DNA of 64,000 bases from Dyadobacter alkalitolerans DSM 23607 (GCF_000428845.1 NZ_AUAS01000002.1:124001-188000); one strand, 5' to 3'. Counted from the first letter of the stretch, positions 17,537-27,164 are shown. Notes: a model not told the origin generated them from the sequence alone. Numbers and translations: made by a program.

Positions 17537-17721
17537 TCGGTAAATGTACTGCGCACCAGAACCTGAAAGCGATGAACCGGCACATGAAGTTGCCGGCTAT
17601 CGAACGTCAATTGGTGTCAGTATTTGTAATTAATTTGGCTTGTAGGCCAATTTAACCGTAAAGTTAGGGCAGGTTAGGCAATATTTGTGACTATTGTCTG
17701 CATTATTTACATGAAAATGAT

Positions 17722-17729
17722 TAATTTTG
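17722..17729 (+). promoter_or_regulatory. -7 promoter element before the 50-residue basic protein gene
   Basis: TAATTTTG matches the Bacteroidota -7 consensus TAnnTTTG and lies 28 bp before the ATG at 17758. A -33 TTTG at the usual 19-bp spacing is not present. Confidence 0.4.
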
Positions 17730-17757
17730 CGGCTCTTTCACAAAACAATATTTTACA

Positions 17758-17910
17758 ATGGGAGTTACGGAATTAAAACGTAAGAGTCGCAGAAACAAAG
17801 CAGTAGCTAATAACCGCACAGCGAAAATCAAAGATCTTTTACGCAAGCCAGAAGTACGCAACGTTGATGTTGAAGCAATAAAGGCTCAGTTTGAAGCTAA
17901 TAAGAAATAA
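17758..17910 (+). CDS. small basic protein of 50 residues
   Basis: An ATG at 17758 opens a 50-codon frame ending in TAA at 17908-17910. The product is rich in Lys, Arg, Asn and Ala (MGVTELKRKSRRNKAVAN...QFEANKK), with no hydrophobic core, and looks like a small ribosome- or nucleic-acid-associated protein. I infer it is real because of the TAnnTTTG element just upstream and the strongly biased, sensible composition. It lies divergent from hisS and convergent with the next gene. Exact function unknown. Confidence 0.7.
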   Translation: MGVTELKRKSRRNKAVANNRTAKIKDLLRKPEVRNVDVEAIKAQFEANKK

Positions 17911-17945
17911 TTTTAGCATCTACGAAAGGAATCAACTAGTCCCTG

Positions 17946-18320
17946 TCAATCTGTTTTGGTAGGGCTTTTTGCTTTTTTACCGGGCTTGTGTTTGCTGGCA
18001 GACTTAATGTTGATTTTCCGAACAAGCTGACGCATGCTGCGCCGGGTTTCCCTGCGGACGTCCAGTAGTATCCGGAACCGGAGGGCTTCGCCAAACATGA
18101 TGAGGCCACCGTTGATCAACGCCAGACTATACAATCCTAAAACAACCCAAACCTGCGTAGGAACTCCCGTCCGGCGCTGGTGTGCTGCCTCGCTCAGGAC
18201 GGTAAGGCCGAAACTGAAAATCAACAGGCCGCATGGAGCTAATATCATCCATTTGGTGCGCGTCGACATTCGTTTAATTAGCCTTTTGCCAGGTGGTTTC
18301 GGATCGATTGATGGAATCAT
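17946..18320 (-). CDS. small membrane protein of unknown function
   Basis: A 124-residue protein with a basic N-terminus, two predicted membrane helices (about 24-44 and 57-78) and a very basic C-terminal tail (RRETRRSMRQLVRK...KPGKKAKSPTKTD). Both ends are probably cytoplasmic by the positive-inside rule. It converges with the small basic protein gene and is divergent from the methyltransferase. No family recognised. Confidence 0.7.
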   Translation of the reverse strand: MIPSIDPKPPGKRLIKRMSTRTKWMILAPCGLLIFSFGLTVLSEAAHQRRTGVPTQVWVVLGLYSLALINGGLIMFGEALRFRILLDVRRETRRSMRQLVRKINIKSASKHKPGKKAKSPTKTD

Positions 18321-18378
18321 TTATTACTTTTTTCCTTATTATGATCCTAAAATTATTAATTTTTAGTTAATTGATTTA

Positions 18379-19155
18379 ATGAAATCCATCATTAGTTTAG
18401 TATTAAGGTATATTCCCCGTCCCTATCTGCAACTGGTCGGTCACTGGGTTGCCCGTTTTCTCAGCATTTTTTATATTGGTAATCAGGTTGAATGTCCTGT
18501 TTGCGAAAGCCGTTACCGGAAATTTCTGCCCTATGGCCGCAATACATCCAGCCGTGAGAACGCACTTTGCCCTAGTTGCCTTTCCTTAGAGCGACACAGA
18601 TTAATGGGTTTATACCTTAAAAGAAAAACCAATTTCTTCACCGCCAATCTCAAAGTCCTGCATGTAGCACCAGAATATTGCTTCATCGATCGCTTCGAGC
18701 ACATGAAAAACTTGGATTATATTACAGCTGACATTGAGTCACCACTGGCGAAGGTGAAGATGGATATTCATTCGATTCCGTTCCCAGAAAATACCTTTGA
18801 CGTTGCCTTTTGTAATCACGTAATGGAGCACGTGGACGATTATATTCTGGCGATGAGCGAGCTGCACCGAGTTCTAAAACCTGGCGGCTGGGCGCTGATC
18901 CAATCGCCACAGGATATGAAGTATGAAGTGACTTATGAAGATGCTACGATTACGGATCCCAAAGAGCGTGAAAAGTATTTTCTACAAAACGACCATTTAA
19001 GGCTGTTTGGAAGAAATTACGGCCGGGAATTGGAAAAAGGCGGTTTTACAGTGAAGGAGGACCGATTTGTCATGGATGAGCTGACGAAAGCTGAGGTTAG
19101 CCGGTATGCTTTGCCCGGTGAGGAGATCGTTTACTTTTGTCAGAAGGCGTTGTGA
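18379..19155 (+). CDS. class I SAM-dependent methyltransferase with N-terminal Cys-rich segment
   Basis: A 258-residue protein. An N-terminal segment has two CxxC pairs (CPVC near residue 40 and CPSC near 67) that could bind zinc. It is followed by a Methyltransf_11-type domain: LKVLHVAPE, DYITADIESP, the LPF-like FDVAFCNHVMEHVDD and ELHRVLKPGGWALIQSP. The substrate is unknown; related proteins occur near surface-polysaccharide genes. The glycosyltransferase is convergent downstream, separated by a REPIN-like repeat. Confidence 0.82.
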   Translation: MKSIISLVLRYIPRPYLQLVGHWVARFLSIFYIGNQVECPVCESRYRKFLPYGRNTSSRENALCPSCLSLERHRLMGLYLKRKTNFFTANLKVLHVAPEYCFIDRFEHMKNLDYITADIESPLAKVKMDIHSIPFPENTFDVAFCNHVMEHVDDYILAMSELHRVLKPGGWALIQSPQDMKYEVTYEDATITDPKEREKYFLQNDHLRLFGRNYGRELEKGGFTVKEDRFVMDELTKAEVSRYALPGEEIVYFCQKAL

Positions 19156-19250
19156 TGGTGGGCTGGTGGGTCTCTGGCGGGTTATCGGCTGGACAGATGG
19201 CGGATCATGCGGCCAGACAGCAGCAGAACATCCTGCTAGCCAGCTAGCGT

Positions 19251-19370
19251 CCTGGGGTTGAAACCCCAGGTTATAGTATCTGAATGATTATGATATAATC
19301 ACAATGCGAGAGACTCGAGATAATATCGTCAGATATAATATATACTCTAGCCCGGGGTTTCAACCCCGGG
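19251..19370. repeat. REPIN-like pair of inverted palindromes
   Basis: Two 20-bp hairpins, CCTGGGGTTGAAACCCCAGG (19251-19270) and CCCGGGGTTTCAACCCCGGG (19351-19370), are near-identical in inverted orientation. They bracket an 80-bp AT-rich spacer holding a third stem, TGATTAT/ATAATCA (19285-19301). They lie between convergent genes, as REP elements usually do. The TTGAA core is shared with the repeats at 62459-62890. Confidence 0.7.
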
Positions 19371-19394
19371 TTTCCGATAATTTGGACGCCAATG

Positions 19395-20405
19395 TTATGA
19401 TGGGTATTCGATGGTCGCGCCGGTTTCCCGGTGCGATTTTTTTTCGAAAAGCCGTTTCCATCCCTCCTCCATAAAGCCAATTCCGTAGCCAAAAAGCTGG
19501 ACAAAAGCAGCTCCTATGCCCAGAAGCGCGACCTGAGCGCTTCCTGTTTTTCTGAATGCATCTATAAAAAGAAGTGCAATGTATGTGGCTAATCCAATCA
19601 GGCCCAGATAGAAGAATGGCTTGAAGATCAGGAACCAAAGGGGGATGCTGCAAACTGCCAGGGTAAAAAGCAGTGGGAATGTGTGCACGAGTTTCAGTTC
19701 ATCCGGGTAAAATCGTGCAATGTTAATCCTGGCTCTTCCAAAAAATTTCAGTTGCCTGAAAAACGGCACAAATTGCGTGCGGCGCTTGTGATAAATGAAT
19801 GCTTCCGGGATCAGTGCAGAGCGAAATCCGAGTCGTAAAGCAACAATGCTAAACAGAATATCCTCTCCCATCCGACTTGTTAAAAATCCTCCCGTTTTTT
19901 CCCAAACTTGCCTGGAAAGGCCCATATTGAAACTTCTTGGGTGGAAAGTCCCACCCATATTATTCTTCTTTCCCCTGATCCCCCCCGTCGTGAAAACGGA
20001 GGTCATTGAATAGCTGATGGCTTTTTGTATAGGCGTAAATGATGGATGATCCGTGTCAGGGCCACCATACAGATCGACGTAATCTGTGTTTAATTTATGC
20101 TCGACCACAGCCAGGTAATTCGGCTCGATTAATGCATCGGAGTCCAGCAGGATAAAATAATCACCCGTAGCGCGCTCGAAGCCGTGGTTTCTCGCAAAGC
20201 CTTGACCGCCGTTTTCTTTGAAGAAATACTTAATGTCGAGTTTATCTTCAAAAGATCTGACAACCGCATCCGCCTTAATCTTCGAGCCATCTTCCACAAT
20301 GATCACTTCAAAATGCTTAACCGTCTGCTGAACAAGACATTCCAACAGTTCCTGCAACTCGTCGGGACGGTTGTAGACAGGGATGATGATGGAGTATTGG
20401 CGCAT
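19395..20405 (-). CDS. family 2 glycosyltransferase with C-terminal membrane helices
   Basis: A 336-residue GT2 protein. It begins YSIIIPVYNRPDELQELL, has IIVEDGS, the GGQGFARNHGFE nucleotide-sugar segment and the DXD-like FILLDSDA (about residues 90-97), plus a later GEDILFS motif. Two or three hydrophobic helices occupy about 240-310, so the enzyme is membrane-attached with its catalytic face in the cytoplasm. It lies 35 bp after hemL on the same strand. The acceptor is unknown. Confidence 0.88.
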   Translation of the reverse strand: MRQYSIIIPVYNRPDELQELLECLVQQTVKHFEVIIVEDGSKIKADAVVRSFEDKLDIKYFFKENGGQGFARNHGFERATGDYFILLDSDALIEPNYLAVVEHKLNTDYVDLYGGPDTDHPSFTPIQKAISYSMTSVFTTGGIRGKKNNMGGTFHPRSFNMGLSRQVWEKTGGFLTSRMGEDILFSIVALRLGFRSALIPEAFIYHKRRTQFVPFFRQLKFFGRARINIARFYPDELKLVHTFPLLFTLAVCSIPLWFLIFKPFFYLGLIGLATYIALLFIDAFRKTGSAQVALLGIGAAFVQLFGYGIGFMEEGWKRLFEKKSHRETGATIEYPS

Positions 20406-20440
20406 TTTATTGAGTGAGTGACCGAATGAGTGAATGGAGA

Positions 20441-21736
20441 TTATAAGCTCAAAATCTCTTTCAAAGATTCTTCATTGGCTGTTATGATTTTGTCTAAATG
20501 TTTGTCTTCCAGTGCGGTGGATAGGAACATGCTTTCGAATTGGGATGGGCCCATGTAGATGCCTCTATCCAGCATTGCATGAAAATACCGACCGAACAGG
20601 GGAAGGTCCGAGGACTTTGCGGACGGAAAATCTGTTACAGGCTGGTCTGTGAAGAAGAGCGTGTACATCGAGCCGATGTGGTTCAATGTATAATTCAAGC
20701 CGAGCTTCTGTATGGATGCTTTGAAACCAGTCGATAGCTTCTCTCCCGATGCTTCCAGTTGCGTATAAACTTCCGGGTGATCATTGAGATAGGTTAGCAT
20801 GGTAAGCCCCGCTGCCATCGCAATCGGGTTGCCTGACAGTGTTCCAGCCTGGTAAACCGGACCGGCTGGCGAAACCTTGTTCATAATGTCGGCCCTGCCT
20901 CCATATGCTCCTACGGGCATTCCTCCACCTATTATTTTTCCTAACGTTGTTAAATCCGGGGTTATTCCGAATCTTTCCTGCGCTCCGCCTTTTGCAAGAC
21001 GAAAGCCGGTCATCACTTCATCCAGGATAAGAACAATTCCTTCTTCATCACAAATTTTCTGCAAACCTTGCAGGAAACCTTCGGCCGGAAGGACGCATCC
21101 CATGTTACCAACCACAGGTTCAAGGATCAATGCGGCAATTGCATTTTTGTTGGCATTAACGAGCGTTTGAACTGCTTCCAGATCATTAAATGGTGCTGTT
21201 AATGTGTCATTTGCCACACCTTTTGTAACACCCGGGCTATCCGGTGTGCCGAAAGTGACTGCACCGCTGCCAGCTGCTATTAAAAAGCTGTCGCCGTGGC
21301 CATGATAGCAGCCTTCAAATTTGATAATCTTGTCTCTTCCTGTAAAACCTCGGGCCACCCGGATCGCAGACATTGTAGCCTCGGTGCCCGAATTTACCAT
21401 TCTTACCTTTTCGATGGAAGGCACCATACTCACGATCAGCTCAGCCATTTCCACTTCCCTGCGAGTAGGTGCGCCGAAAGAGAATGAATGTTGAATGGCA
21501 TCGTAAACTGCCTTTTGTATCAATTCATTAGCATGTCCCAGGATCATCGGGCCCCAGGAATTGATTAACTCTATATACTCATTATCATCCTCGTCATAAA
21601 CATAAGGCCCCTTAGCTGACTTGATAAAAACGGGTGAACCGCCTACTGCGCGAAATGCGCGGACGGGAGAATTTACGCCACCAGGAATGAAGTGTTGTGC
21701 TTTCTCAAAAAGATGCTGACTCGTTGCAATGTTCAT
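20441..21736 (-). CDS. hemL: glutamate-1-semialdehyde 2,1-aminomutase
   Basis: A 431-residue PLP enzyme converting glutamate-1-semialdehyde to 5-aminolevulinate in the C5 heme pathway. Seen: FIPGGVNSPVRAFRAVGG, the Ala/Gly-binding NSGTEATMSAIRVARG, KFEGCYHGHGDSF, ILDEVMTGFRLAKGGAQ and Lys267 in TLGKIIGGGMPVGAYGG. The length is normal for HemL. It begins 18 bp after the periplasmic-binding/TPR gene, so the two are probably cotranscribed. Confidence 0.96.
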   Translation of the reverse strand: MNIATSQHLFEKAQHFIPGGVNSPVRAFRAVGGSPVFIKSAKGPYVYDEDDNEYIELINSWGPMILGHANELIQKAVYDAIQHSFSFGAPTRREVEMAELIVSMVPSIEKVRMVNSGTEATMSAIRVARGFTGRDKIIKFEGCYHGHGDSFLIAAGSGAVTFGTPDSPGVTKGVANDTLTAPFNDLEAVQTLVNANKNAIAALILEPVVGNMGCVLPAEGFLQGLQKICDEEGIVLILDEVMTGFRLAKGGAQERFGITPDLTTLGKIIGGGMPVGAYGGRADIMNKVSPAGPVYQAGTLSGNPIAMAAGLTMLTYLNDHPEVYTQLEASGEKLSTGFKASIQKLGLNYTLNHIGSMYTLFFTDQPVTDFPSAKSSDLPLFGRYFHAMLDRGIYMGPSQFESMFLSTALEDKHLDKIITANEESLKEILSL

Positions 21737-21754
21737 TGGATACGCTAATTTAGG

Positions 21755-23467
21755 TTACCTGTCTACTGGCGTCCATTTGGACCCGTTATGTTTCAAAACA
21801 GGTGTAATCTGGTTCTCGTTTGCTTTTGTAAAATTAAATCCTGACAAAAGATATTCATCACCTGCCGGCCGTGCGGATTGCAAGCCATCCTGAAACCGGT
21901 CCTTATGCTTGGCAAGCATACGCATAAAGAACAACAGCTGGTCAAATCCCTGGTAAGAGTAAACGGATGGGAAAGTGTTCGTTTTGTTCCAATAATTCTT
22001 TTGAAACTCACGAATGTTCTCCTTTTCACGGTCTACATAATCCGTATCAATCAGGTAAAGTCGCGACGCATAGCGGTTAAGCCTGGACTGCTGCGCGCTG
22101 AAACTTGTGGATGTGCTCAGGACCGGAGTGGTTGTCAATTTGCGTGCATTCAACACCTCCATCAACATTGCGCCGGAGGAACCGTCGGTGGAGAACAGGG
22201 CGATGTGGGATGGTTTTGTGGTTTCAAAAGTGGAAAGATTGTTTTCCAGCCACTCACGGGATGATTGGATTTTAAGCATTTCCAGCACTTTCCCTCCCTT
22301 ACTCTTCCATTCATTGGCATATGAAAATGCCATTGCAGAGTCCTTCGAGGTTCCACCGTAATAGATCGCCGCGGACAATCCCATCGCCTGCGTTTTCATC
22401 CATTGCGCCGCTTTTTGCATTTGAAAAGCGATAGATGGATGCGCCAGGTAAATATTAGAGCCTGATTTCAAGAGATTGCCATCGGTTGACAATGGATTAA
22501 GCATGATAGCCCTGCCATTGGCAACATAGCTGGAAGTGACGTCGAATGTGGCAGGATACAACGGCCCGATCACCATATCAGATTGCTGAAAATTTTTATT
22601 CTCAACAATCGGCTCAACCGTTTTGGCATCAGCTCCCACGTCATATGCCCACAGGTTTACGCTTATTCCCTCAGCGGCAAGCTGTTCTTTGGCCATTATA
22701 AGGCCCTGGTAATAGTCGTAAGCAAACTGGTTCGAACGACGCCTGCCCGTGCTAAATTCATCCAAGCGAAACGGAAGGAGCACAGAAACATCATAGTAAC
22801 CTTTTGTCCACTGCCCTTCGGATTTTGGAATGCTGCGCTTCGGCGCTTCTTCTGCTACGGCAACTTTTTCTTTTTTACTAAATTTAAATTGCTTTTGAAG
22901 CTGCTCCGCGATCTGGAAATCAGTTTGTGTTGAGCTTGGGGAAGTTTCTATAAAGTGGACAAGCGTCAAGGCAATGTCCCGATCATCCGCATATTGCTTT
23001 TGCAGTCCTTTCAGTTTGGCCAGATCAGTAATGGAGCCGAAATAATGTTGTTTTAAAGAAAATACATCCTTAGCCAGTGAAGAATCTTTTATTTTGGCCA
23101 AATGAGCCAGTCCTTCATCGGTCTTGCCCTCTTCCAGCGCTATGGCACCAAGCAGATACTGCGCTTCGGCAATACGGTTCCAACCCGGATAGCGGCTCTG
23201 CAATTGCAGTAACATTTGCTTGCTCTCCCTGAAACGCTTCAATTGGTAAGCGGAAAGCGCATAATAGTAATGTGCGTAGGCTGAGAAGGTGGTTTTTGAA
23301 TTGACACTTGTCAACGGCGAAAGTTTCTCCACTGCTGCGGCATAACGTCCTTGTTTATAATCTCCAAGCGCCGCTTTATATCTGCTTTCCGTTTGTGCAA
23401 TATTCTGGGCAAATGCTGCATCGCTCAAACCGGCAAGTATGAAGATGACTACAATAATTGATTTCAT
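21755..23467 (-). CDS. secreted TPR plus periplasmic-binding-fold protein
   Basis: About 570 residues with a Sec signal (MKSIIVVIFILAGLSDAAFAQ). The N-terminal third has TPR-like helices (YKQGRYAAAVEKL, FRESKQMLLQL). The rest is a type I periplasmic-binding fold (LLPFRLDE, DYYQGLIMAKEQL, VIGPLYPATFD), as in ABC substrate-binding proteins of the branched-chain amino-acid type or LpoA-like activators. No transporter genes lie nearby, so an envelope regulatory role is as likely as transport. I chose the ATG at 23467; the longer TTG start at 23503 would spoil the signal peptide. Confidence 0.8.
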   Translation of the reverse strand: MKSIIVVIFILAGLSDAAFAQNIAQTESRYKAALGDYKQGRYAAAVEKLSPLTSVNSKTTFSAYAHYYYALSAYQLKRFRESKQMLLQLQSRYPGWNRIAEAQYLLGAIALEEGKTDEGLAHLAKIKDSSLAKDVFSLKQHYFGSITDLAKLKGLQKQYADDRDIALTLVHFIETSPSSTQTDFQIAEQLQKQFKFSKKEKVAVAEEAPKRSIPKSEGQWTKGYYDVSVLLPFRLDEFSTGRRRSNQFAYDYYQGLIMAKEQLAAEGISVNLWAYDVGADAKTVEPIVENKNFQQSDMVIGPLYPATFDVTSSYVANGRAIMLNPLSTDGNLLKSGSNIYLAHPSIAFQMQKAAQWMKTQAMGLSAAIYYGGTSKDSAMAFSYANEWKSKGGKVLEMLKIQSSREWLENNLSTFETTKPSHIALFSTDGSSGAMLMEVLNARKLTTTPVLSTSTSFSAQQSRLNRYASRLYLIDTDYVDREKENIREFQKNYWNKTNTFPSVYSYQGFDQLLFFMRMLAKHKDRFQDGLQSARPAGDEYLLSGFNFTKANENQITPVLKHNGSKWTPVDR

Positions 23468-23524
23468 CGTAACAGTGGGTGAAAATTGAGTAACGGCGGA
23501 CAAATTACAAAATCCGGTCTAAGA

Positions 23525-23563
23525 GAAAAAAACGGGCAATATTTCCGGTTGGAAACATTGCCC
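23525..23563 (-). terminator. rho-independent terminator after yidC
   Basis: Arms at 23534-23546 and 23551-23563 form a 13-bp stem with one mismatch and a 4-nt loop. On the minus strand it is followed by GTTTTTTT. It lies 26 bp after the yidC stop and separates yidC from the downstream gene. Confidence 0.75.
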
Positions 23564-23588
23564 TATACATTACGATATATTAAATCTT

Positions 23589-25415
23589 TTATTTCTTTTT
23601 CGAACGCTTTTCAAGCTCAGCCTGCTTCTTTTTGGCCTCTTCTGCGGCTTGAAGCGACTTTTCCAGATATTTCTGGAACTTCGTCTGCTTCTTCTCGCCA
23701 TTCGCGTTTTTCTTTCTGTTTTCTTCCAGAATGTTCCGGATCTTGTCTTCATTCACAAAACGCTTGATCAAAAGCTGCTGCGCGATCGTTACCACGTTTG
23801 ATACAAAATAATAGAATGTCAAACCGGCCGGAAACGAGTTAAGAACAAACATGAACATCAACGGCATAATGTAACCCAACACTTTCATGTTTACCGGGCC
23901 AGGCTGCGTTGGCGTGATCTGATTGTTATAATAAGCATAACCAATGCTGGATGCCGTCATCAACACGGTGAACAAGCTGATGTGGTTTCCTACACCGAAA
24001 GGAATGGTAAAGGGCAGCTTGATGAACGAATCGTAAGTAGAAAGGTCGCTCGCCCACAGGAAGGGTTGCTGCCGCAGCTCAATCAGGTTGGGGAACAGGA
24101 AGAACAGTGAAAACAGGATTGGCATGGTCGCCAGCACGGGGATACAACCGCTCAGCGGGCTTACGCCTACTTCCTGATAAAGCTTCATCTGATCTTGCTG
24201 CTGCTTTGCCATATCATCCGGGTTCTGGCTGCGGATCTGTTCCAGCTCGGGTGCCAGCAAACGCATTTTTGCCATGCTGATATATGACTTGTAAGTCAGC
24301 GGAGTGAGGATTGTTTTTACAAAAATTACCAGCAGTATGATTAAAAGACCATAATTGCTCACAAATTTTTCCAAAAAGTTAAAAAGCGGAACGAGGAAAA
24401 ACTTGTTGATAGGCTTTAAAAACGCATATCCAAGATAAACATTCTGGTCGAAATTCTCGGCTTTAACCTTATCGACCAGGTGATAGTCGTTTGGTCCAAG
24501 GAAGAACTGATAATTGGCCTCCCCTTTCTGTATGGCAGACATCGGGATTCCGGCCGAAACATGCATTGTCTTTACGATGGTTGAATCCGCAGGGTTTACG
24601 TCAGCCCTTACAGCCACATTACCAAACGGATGCTTATCCGCGATCAGACCTGCAAGGAAGTATTTATGTTTGATTGTAAACCACTTAACAGGTTCGGCCG
24701 TTTTATCCTCTTCTGTTGCTGTCGGGCTCGTCGCAAGGCTTTGCAGATCATCGGTGTAATAGTTGATCGTCACCACCTCACGGTTCTTGTGCATGTCATT
24801 TTCCAATTGCAGCAGATCATTGTTCCAATCCAGCTGAACCAGTTTGTCACTTGATCCCTTAGCATTTGATTTGATGCCGTAATCGATCACATAACCGCTT
24901 CCATGCACAACATACGTTTGTTCAACGAACTGATTACCATTCAGCGGAGCGCGGTAAGTTACTATTACTGAGTCTTTTTCGCCTACTTTCTGATCTCGCG
25001 CCTCGGTAGTGAAGAACAGGTCCGTCAAACGGACGTCACCTGTTGTAGTCGGAAAGCTGATCCGGAAACTGTTATGATTTTCCGCGATCAGGTAAAGCGG
25101 CTTCTGATCGTAGGTTTTGTATTTTTTCAACATTACCTCTTTCATGATCCCTCCTTTGTTGGAGAAAACAACACGCGTGTCGTTCGTCTCGATAACCAGG
25201 TCTTTCGGAGCGACTTGCGCGACCGCGTTTGAATCAGTGGATTGAGCAGATAAGTTGGTTGAATCCGAAACTGTTGGTGATTGAACAGAGGGTTTTGTAG
25301 TAGTTTGTTTTACTTGCTCCGCAGGTGCAGGTTCCACAGGTTTTGGAACCAGTATCTGGTAGCCAATCAGCATTAGCATGATTAATACTAAGCCGATAAT
25401 AAAATTTTTATCCAT
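23589..25415 (-). CDS. yidC: membrane protein insertase YidC
   Basis: A 608-residue YidC/Oxa1/Alb3 family protein. It has an N-terminal membrane helix (FIIGLVLIMLMLIGYQILV), a Ser/Thr-rich linker and a large periplasmic P1 domain (about 70-345). The conserved insertase core has NYGLLIILLVIFVKTILTPL, PLSGCIPVLATMPILFSLF and YIMPLMFMFVLNSFPAGLTFYYF. A very basic C-terminal tail of about 60 residues may contact ribosomes. It is the gram-negative form. It follows pyrG on the same strand but has its own -7 element and a strong terminator. Confidence 0.96.
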   Translation of the reverse strand: MDKNFIIGLVLIMLMLIGYQILVPKPVEPAPAEQVKQTTTKPSVQSPTVSDSTNLSAQSTDSNAVAQVAPKDLVIETNDTRVVFSNKGGIMKEVMLKKYKTYDQKPLYLIAENHNSFRISFPTTTGDVRLTDLFFTTEARDQKVGEKDSVIVTYRAPLNGNQFVEQTYVVHGSGYVIDYGIKSNAKGSSDKLVQLDWNNDLLQLENDMHKNREVVTINYYTDDLQSLATSPTATEEDKTAEPVKWFTIKHKYFLAGLIADKHPFGNVAVRADVNPADSTIVKTMHVSAGIPMSAIQKGEANYQFFLGPNDYHLVDKVKAENFDQNVYLGYAFLKPINKFFLVPLFNFLEKFVSNYGLLIILLVIFVKTILTPLTYKSYISMAKMRLLAPELEQIRSQNPDDMAKQQQDQMKLYQEVGVSPLSGCIPVLATMPILFSLFFLFPNLIELRQQPFLWASDLSTYDSFIKLPFTIPFGVGNHISLFTVLMTASSIGYAYYNNQITPTQPGPVNMKVLGYIMPLMFMFVLNSFPAGLTFYYFVSNVVTIAQQLLIKRFVNEDKIRNILEENRKKNANGEKKQTKFQKYLEKSLQAAEEAKKKQAELEKRSKKK

Positions 25416-25459
25416 TATTTACTTGAAATGATTGAAATAGTAAACCCGCGAGGGGACGG

Positions 25460-25467
25460 CAAAGGTA
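25460..25467 (-). promoter_or_regulatory. -7 promoter element before yidC
   Basis: The minus strand reads TACCTTTG, a match to TAnnTTTG, 44 bp upstream of the yidC ATG in the pyrG-yidC gap. No TTTG occurs at the expected -33 spacing. Confidence 0.4.
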
Positions 25468-25499
25468 ATAAGTTTTTTCCTTATCGGCCTTTTTTGTGA

Positions 25500-27164
25500 T
25501 CAGTGGATTGTGGTGTTAAGCGATTCAACAGATCTCTTTTGCAGCGAATAAGTAAGTGCAGCACTCACGAAGTTCACAAAAATCGGATGCGGGTTCATCA
25601 CCGTGCTTTTCAGCTCAGGGTGGAATTGCACGCCAATATAGAACGGATGCCCGGGCAGCTCAACCATTTCAACGAGGTTGTTGTCAGGATTAATTCCGGT
25701 TGCAACCAGTCCTTTTTCCTCGAAGTCTTTGAGATACTTATTGTTGAACTCATAACGGTGGCGGTGGCGCTCGCTAATGTTCGTTTTGCCATAGATCCGG
25801 CTCGCCAGCGTGTCTTTCTTGATCTTGCATGGATAGGCTCCCAGACGCATGGTGCCGCCTTTGTTAGAAACGTCCTTCTGATCTTTCATCAGGTGGATCA
25901 CCGGATGATCGGTGTTAGCGTCCATTTCAACAGAATGTGCTCCATCCCAGCCTATTACATTTCTTGCATATTCAATAACCGCCATTTGCATACCTAAACA
26001 AATTCCGAAGAAAGGAATGTTGTTTTCACGCACATACTGGATCGCAGCGATTTTTCCTTCGATCCCTCTTTCACCAAAACCAGGTGCAACCAGAACACCA
26101 TCCAGGCTTTCCAATTTTTCCACGGCATTTTCTGCTGTAAGGCTTTCAGAATGGATCCATTCAATGTTCACTTTGCACTCGTTGGCTGCTCCGGCGTGAA
26201 TGAATGATTCAACGATGGATTTGTAAGCGTCATGCAACTCAACATATTTTCCTACCAGACCAATGCGGATGGAATCAACCGGATTTTTATAGCGGGATAA
26301 GAACGTCTTCCAGGAATCCAGATCGACGTCTTTATCGTTGTAAATATCGAGCATATAGAGCGCGCGCTGATCCAGTCTTTCTTTCAGCATCAGCAAAGGA
26401 ACGGCGTAAATCGTGTCTGCGTCCATGGCCTCTATAACAGAATTCACCTGAACATTGCAGAAAAGCGCGATTTTTTTGCGGATATCGTAAGGAAGCGGAT
26501 GTTCCGTGCGGCAAACCAGAATGTCCGGCTGAATCCCCGCTTCTTGCAGCATTCTTACCGAGTGTTGCGTCGGTTTGGTTTTCAGTTCTCCGGCAGAATT
26601 CAAGTAAGGGATCAGGGTCAGATGGATCACAAGCGTATTATGCTCTTCCATCTCAAATTTAACCTGACGCACGGCTTCCAGGAACGGAAGTGACTCGATA
26701 TCCCCTACGCAACCGCCGATTTCCGTAATAACGATATCGTAATCGCCGGTTTGCCCGAGCAGCAGCATATTCCTTTTCAGCTCGTCCGTAATGTGCGGGA
26801 CAACCTGAACAGTTTTGCCCAGAAAATCCCCCCGGCGCTCGGCTGTAATGACATTGTGGTAGATGCGTCCCGTAGTAACATTGTTGGCCTGGGACGTGCG
26901 AACATTCAGGAAACGCTCGTAATGGCCCAGATCAAGATCCGTTTCGGCGCCATCGTCCGTTACATAGCACTCGCCGTGCTCGTAAGGATTCATGGTTCCC
27001 GGGTCAATATTAAGATATGGATCGAATTTTTGAATCGTAACAGAAAGCCCTCGGGCTTGCAGTAGTTTTGCTAATGAAGAGGCAATGATTCCTTTGCCAA
27101 GTGAAGATGTTACACCGCCCGTAACGAAAATGTACTTCGCGGTCTTTCGTGCTTTGGAAGCCAT
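25500..27164 (-). CDS. pyrG: CTP synthase
   Basis: About 554 residues. The N-terminal amidoligase domain has FVTGGVTSSLGKGI (P-loop), DPYLNIDPGTMNPYEHGE and EIGGCVGDIES. The C-terminal class I glutamine amidotransferase has FGICLGMQMA (nucleophile Cys) and GVQFHPELKS (His, Glu). It makes CTP from UTP, ATP and glutamine. I chose ATG at 27164. The frame extends to a TTG at 27200, but that codon lies inside the TATCTTTG promoter element. Confidence 0.97.
   Translation of the reverse strand: MASKARKTAKYIFVTGGVTSSLGKGIIASSLAKLLQARGLSVTIQKFDPYLNIDPGTMNPYEHGECYVTDDGAETDLDLGHYERFLNVRTSQANNVTTGRIYHNVITAERRGDFLGKTVQVVPHITDELKRNMLLLGQTGDYDIVITEIGGCVGDIESLPFLEAVRQVKFEMEEHNTLVIHLTLIPYLNSAGELKTKPTQHSVRMLQEAGIQPDILVCRTEHPLPYDIRKKIALFCNVQVNSVIEAMDADTIYAVPLLMLKERLDQRALYMLDIYNDKDVDLDSWKTFLSRYKNPVDSIRIGLVGKYVELHDAYKSIVESFIHAGAANECKVNIEWIHSESLTAENAVEKLESLDGVLVAPGFGERGIEGKIAAIQYVRENNIPFFGICLGMQMAVIEYARNVIGWDGAHSVEMDANTDHPVIHLMKDQKDVSNKGGTMRLGAYPCKIKKDTLASRIYGKTNISERHRHRYEFNNKYLKDFEEKGLVATGINPDNNLVEMVELPGHPFYIGVQFHPELKSTVMNPHPIFVNFVSAALTYSLQKRSVESLNTTIH

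Noticed and set aside
17577..17596. A hairpin before hisS as a T-box or his attenuator.
   Set aside because: The stem has only 6 bp and there is no T-box consensus, leader peptide or run of His codons.
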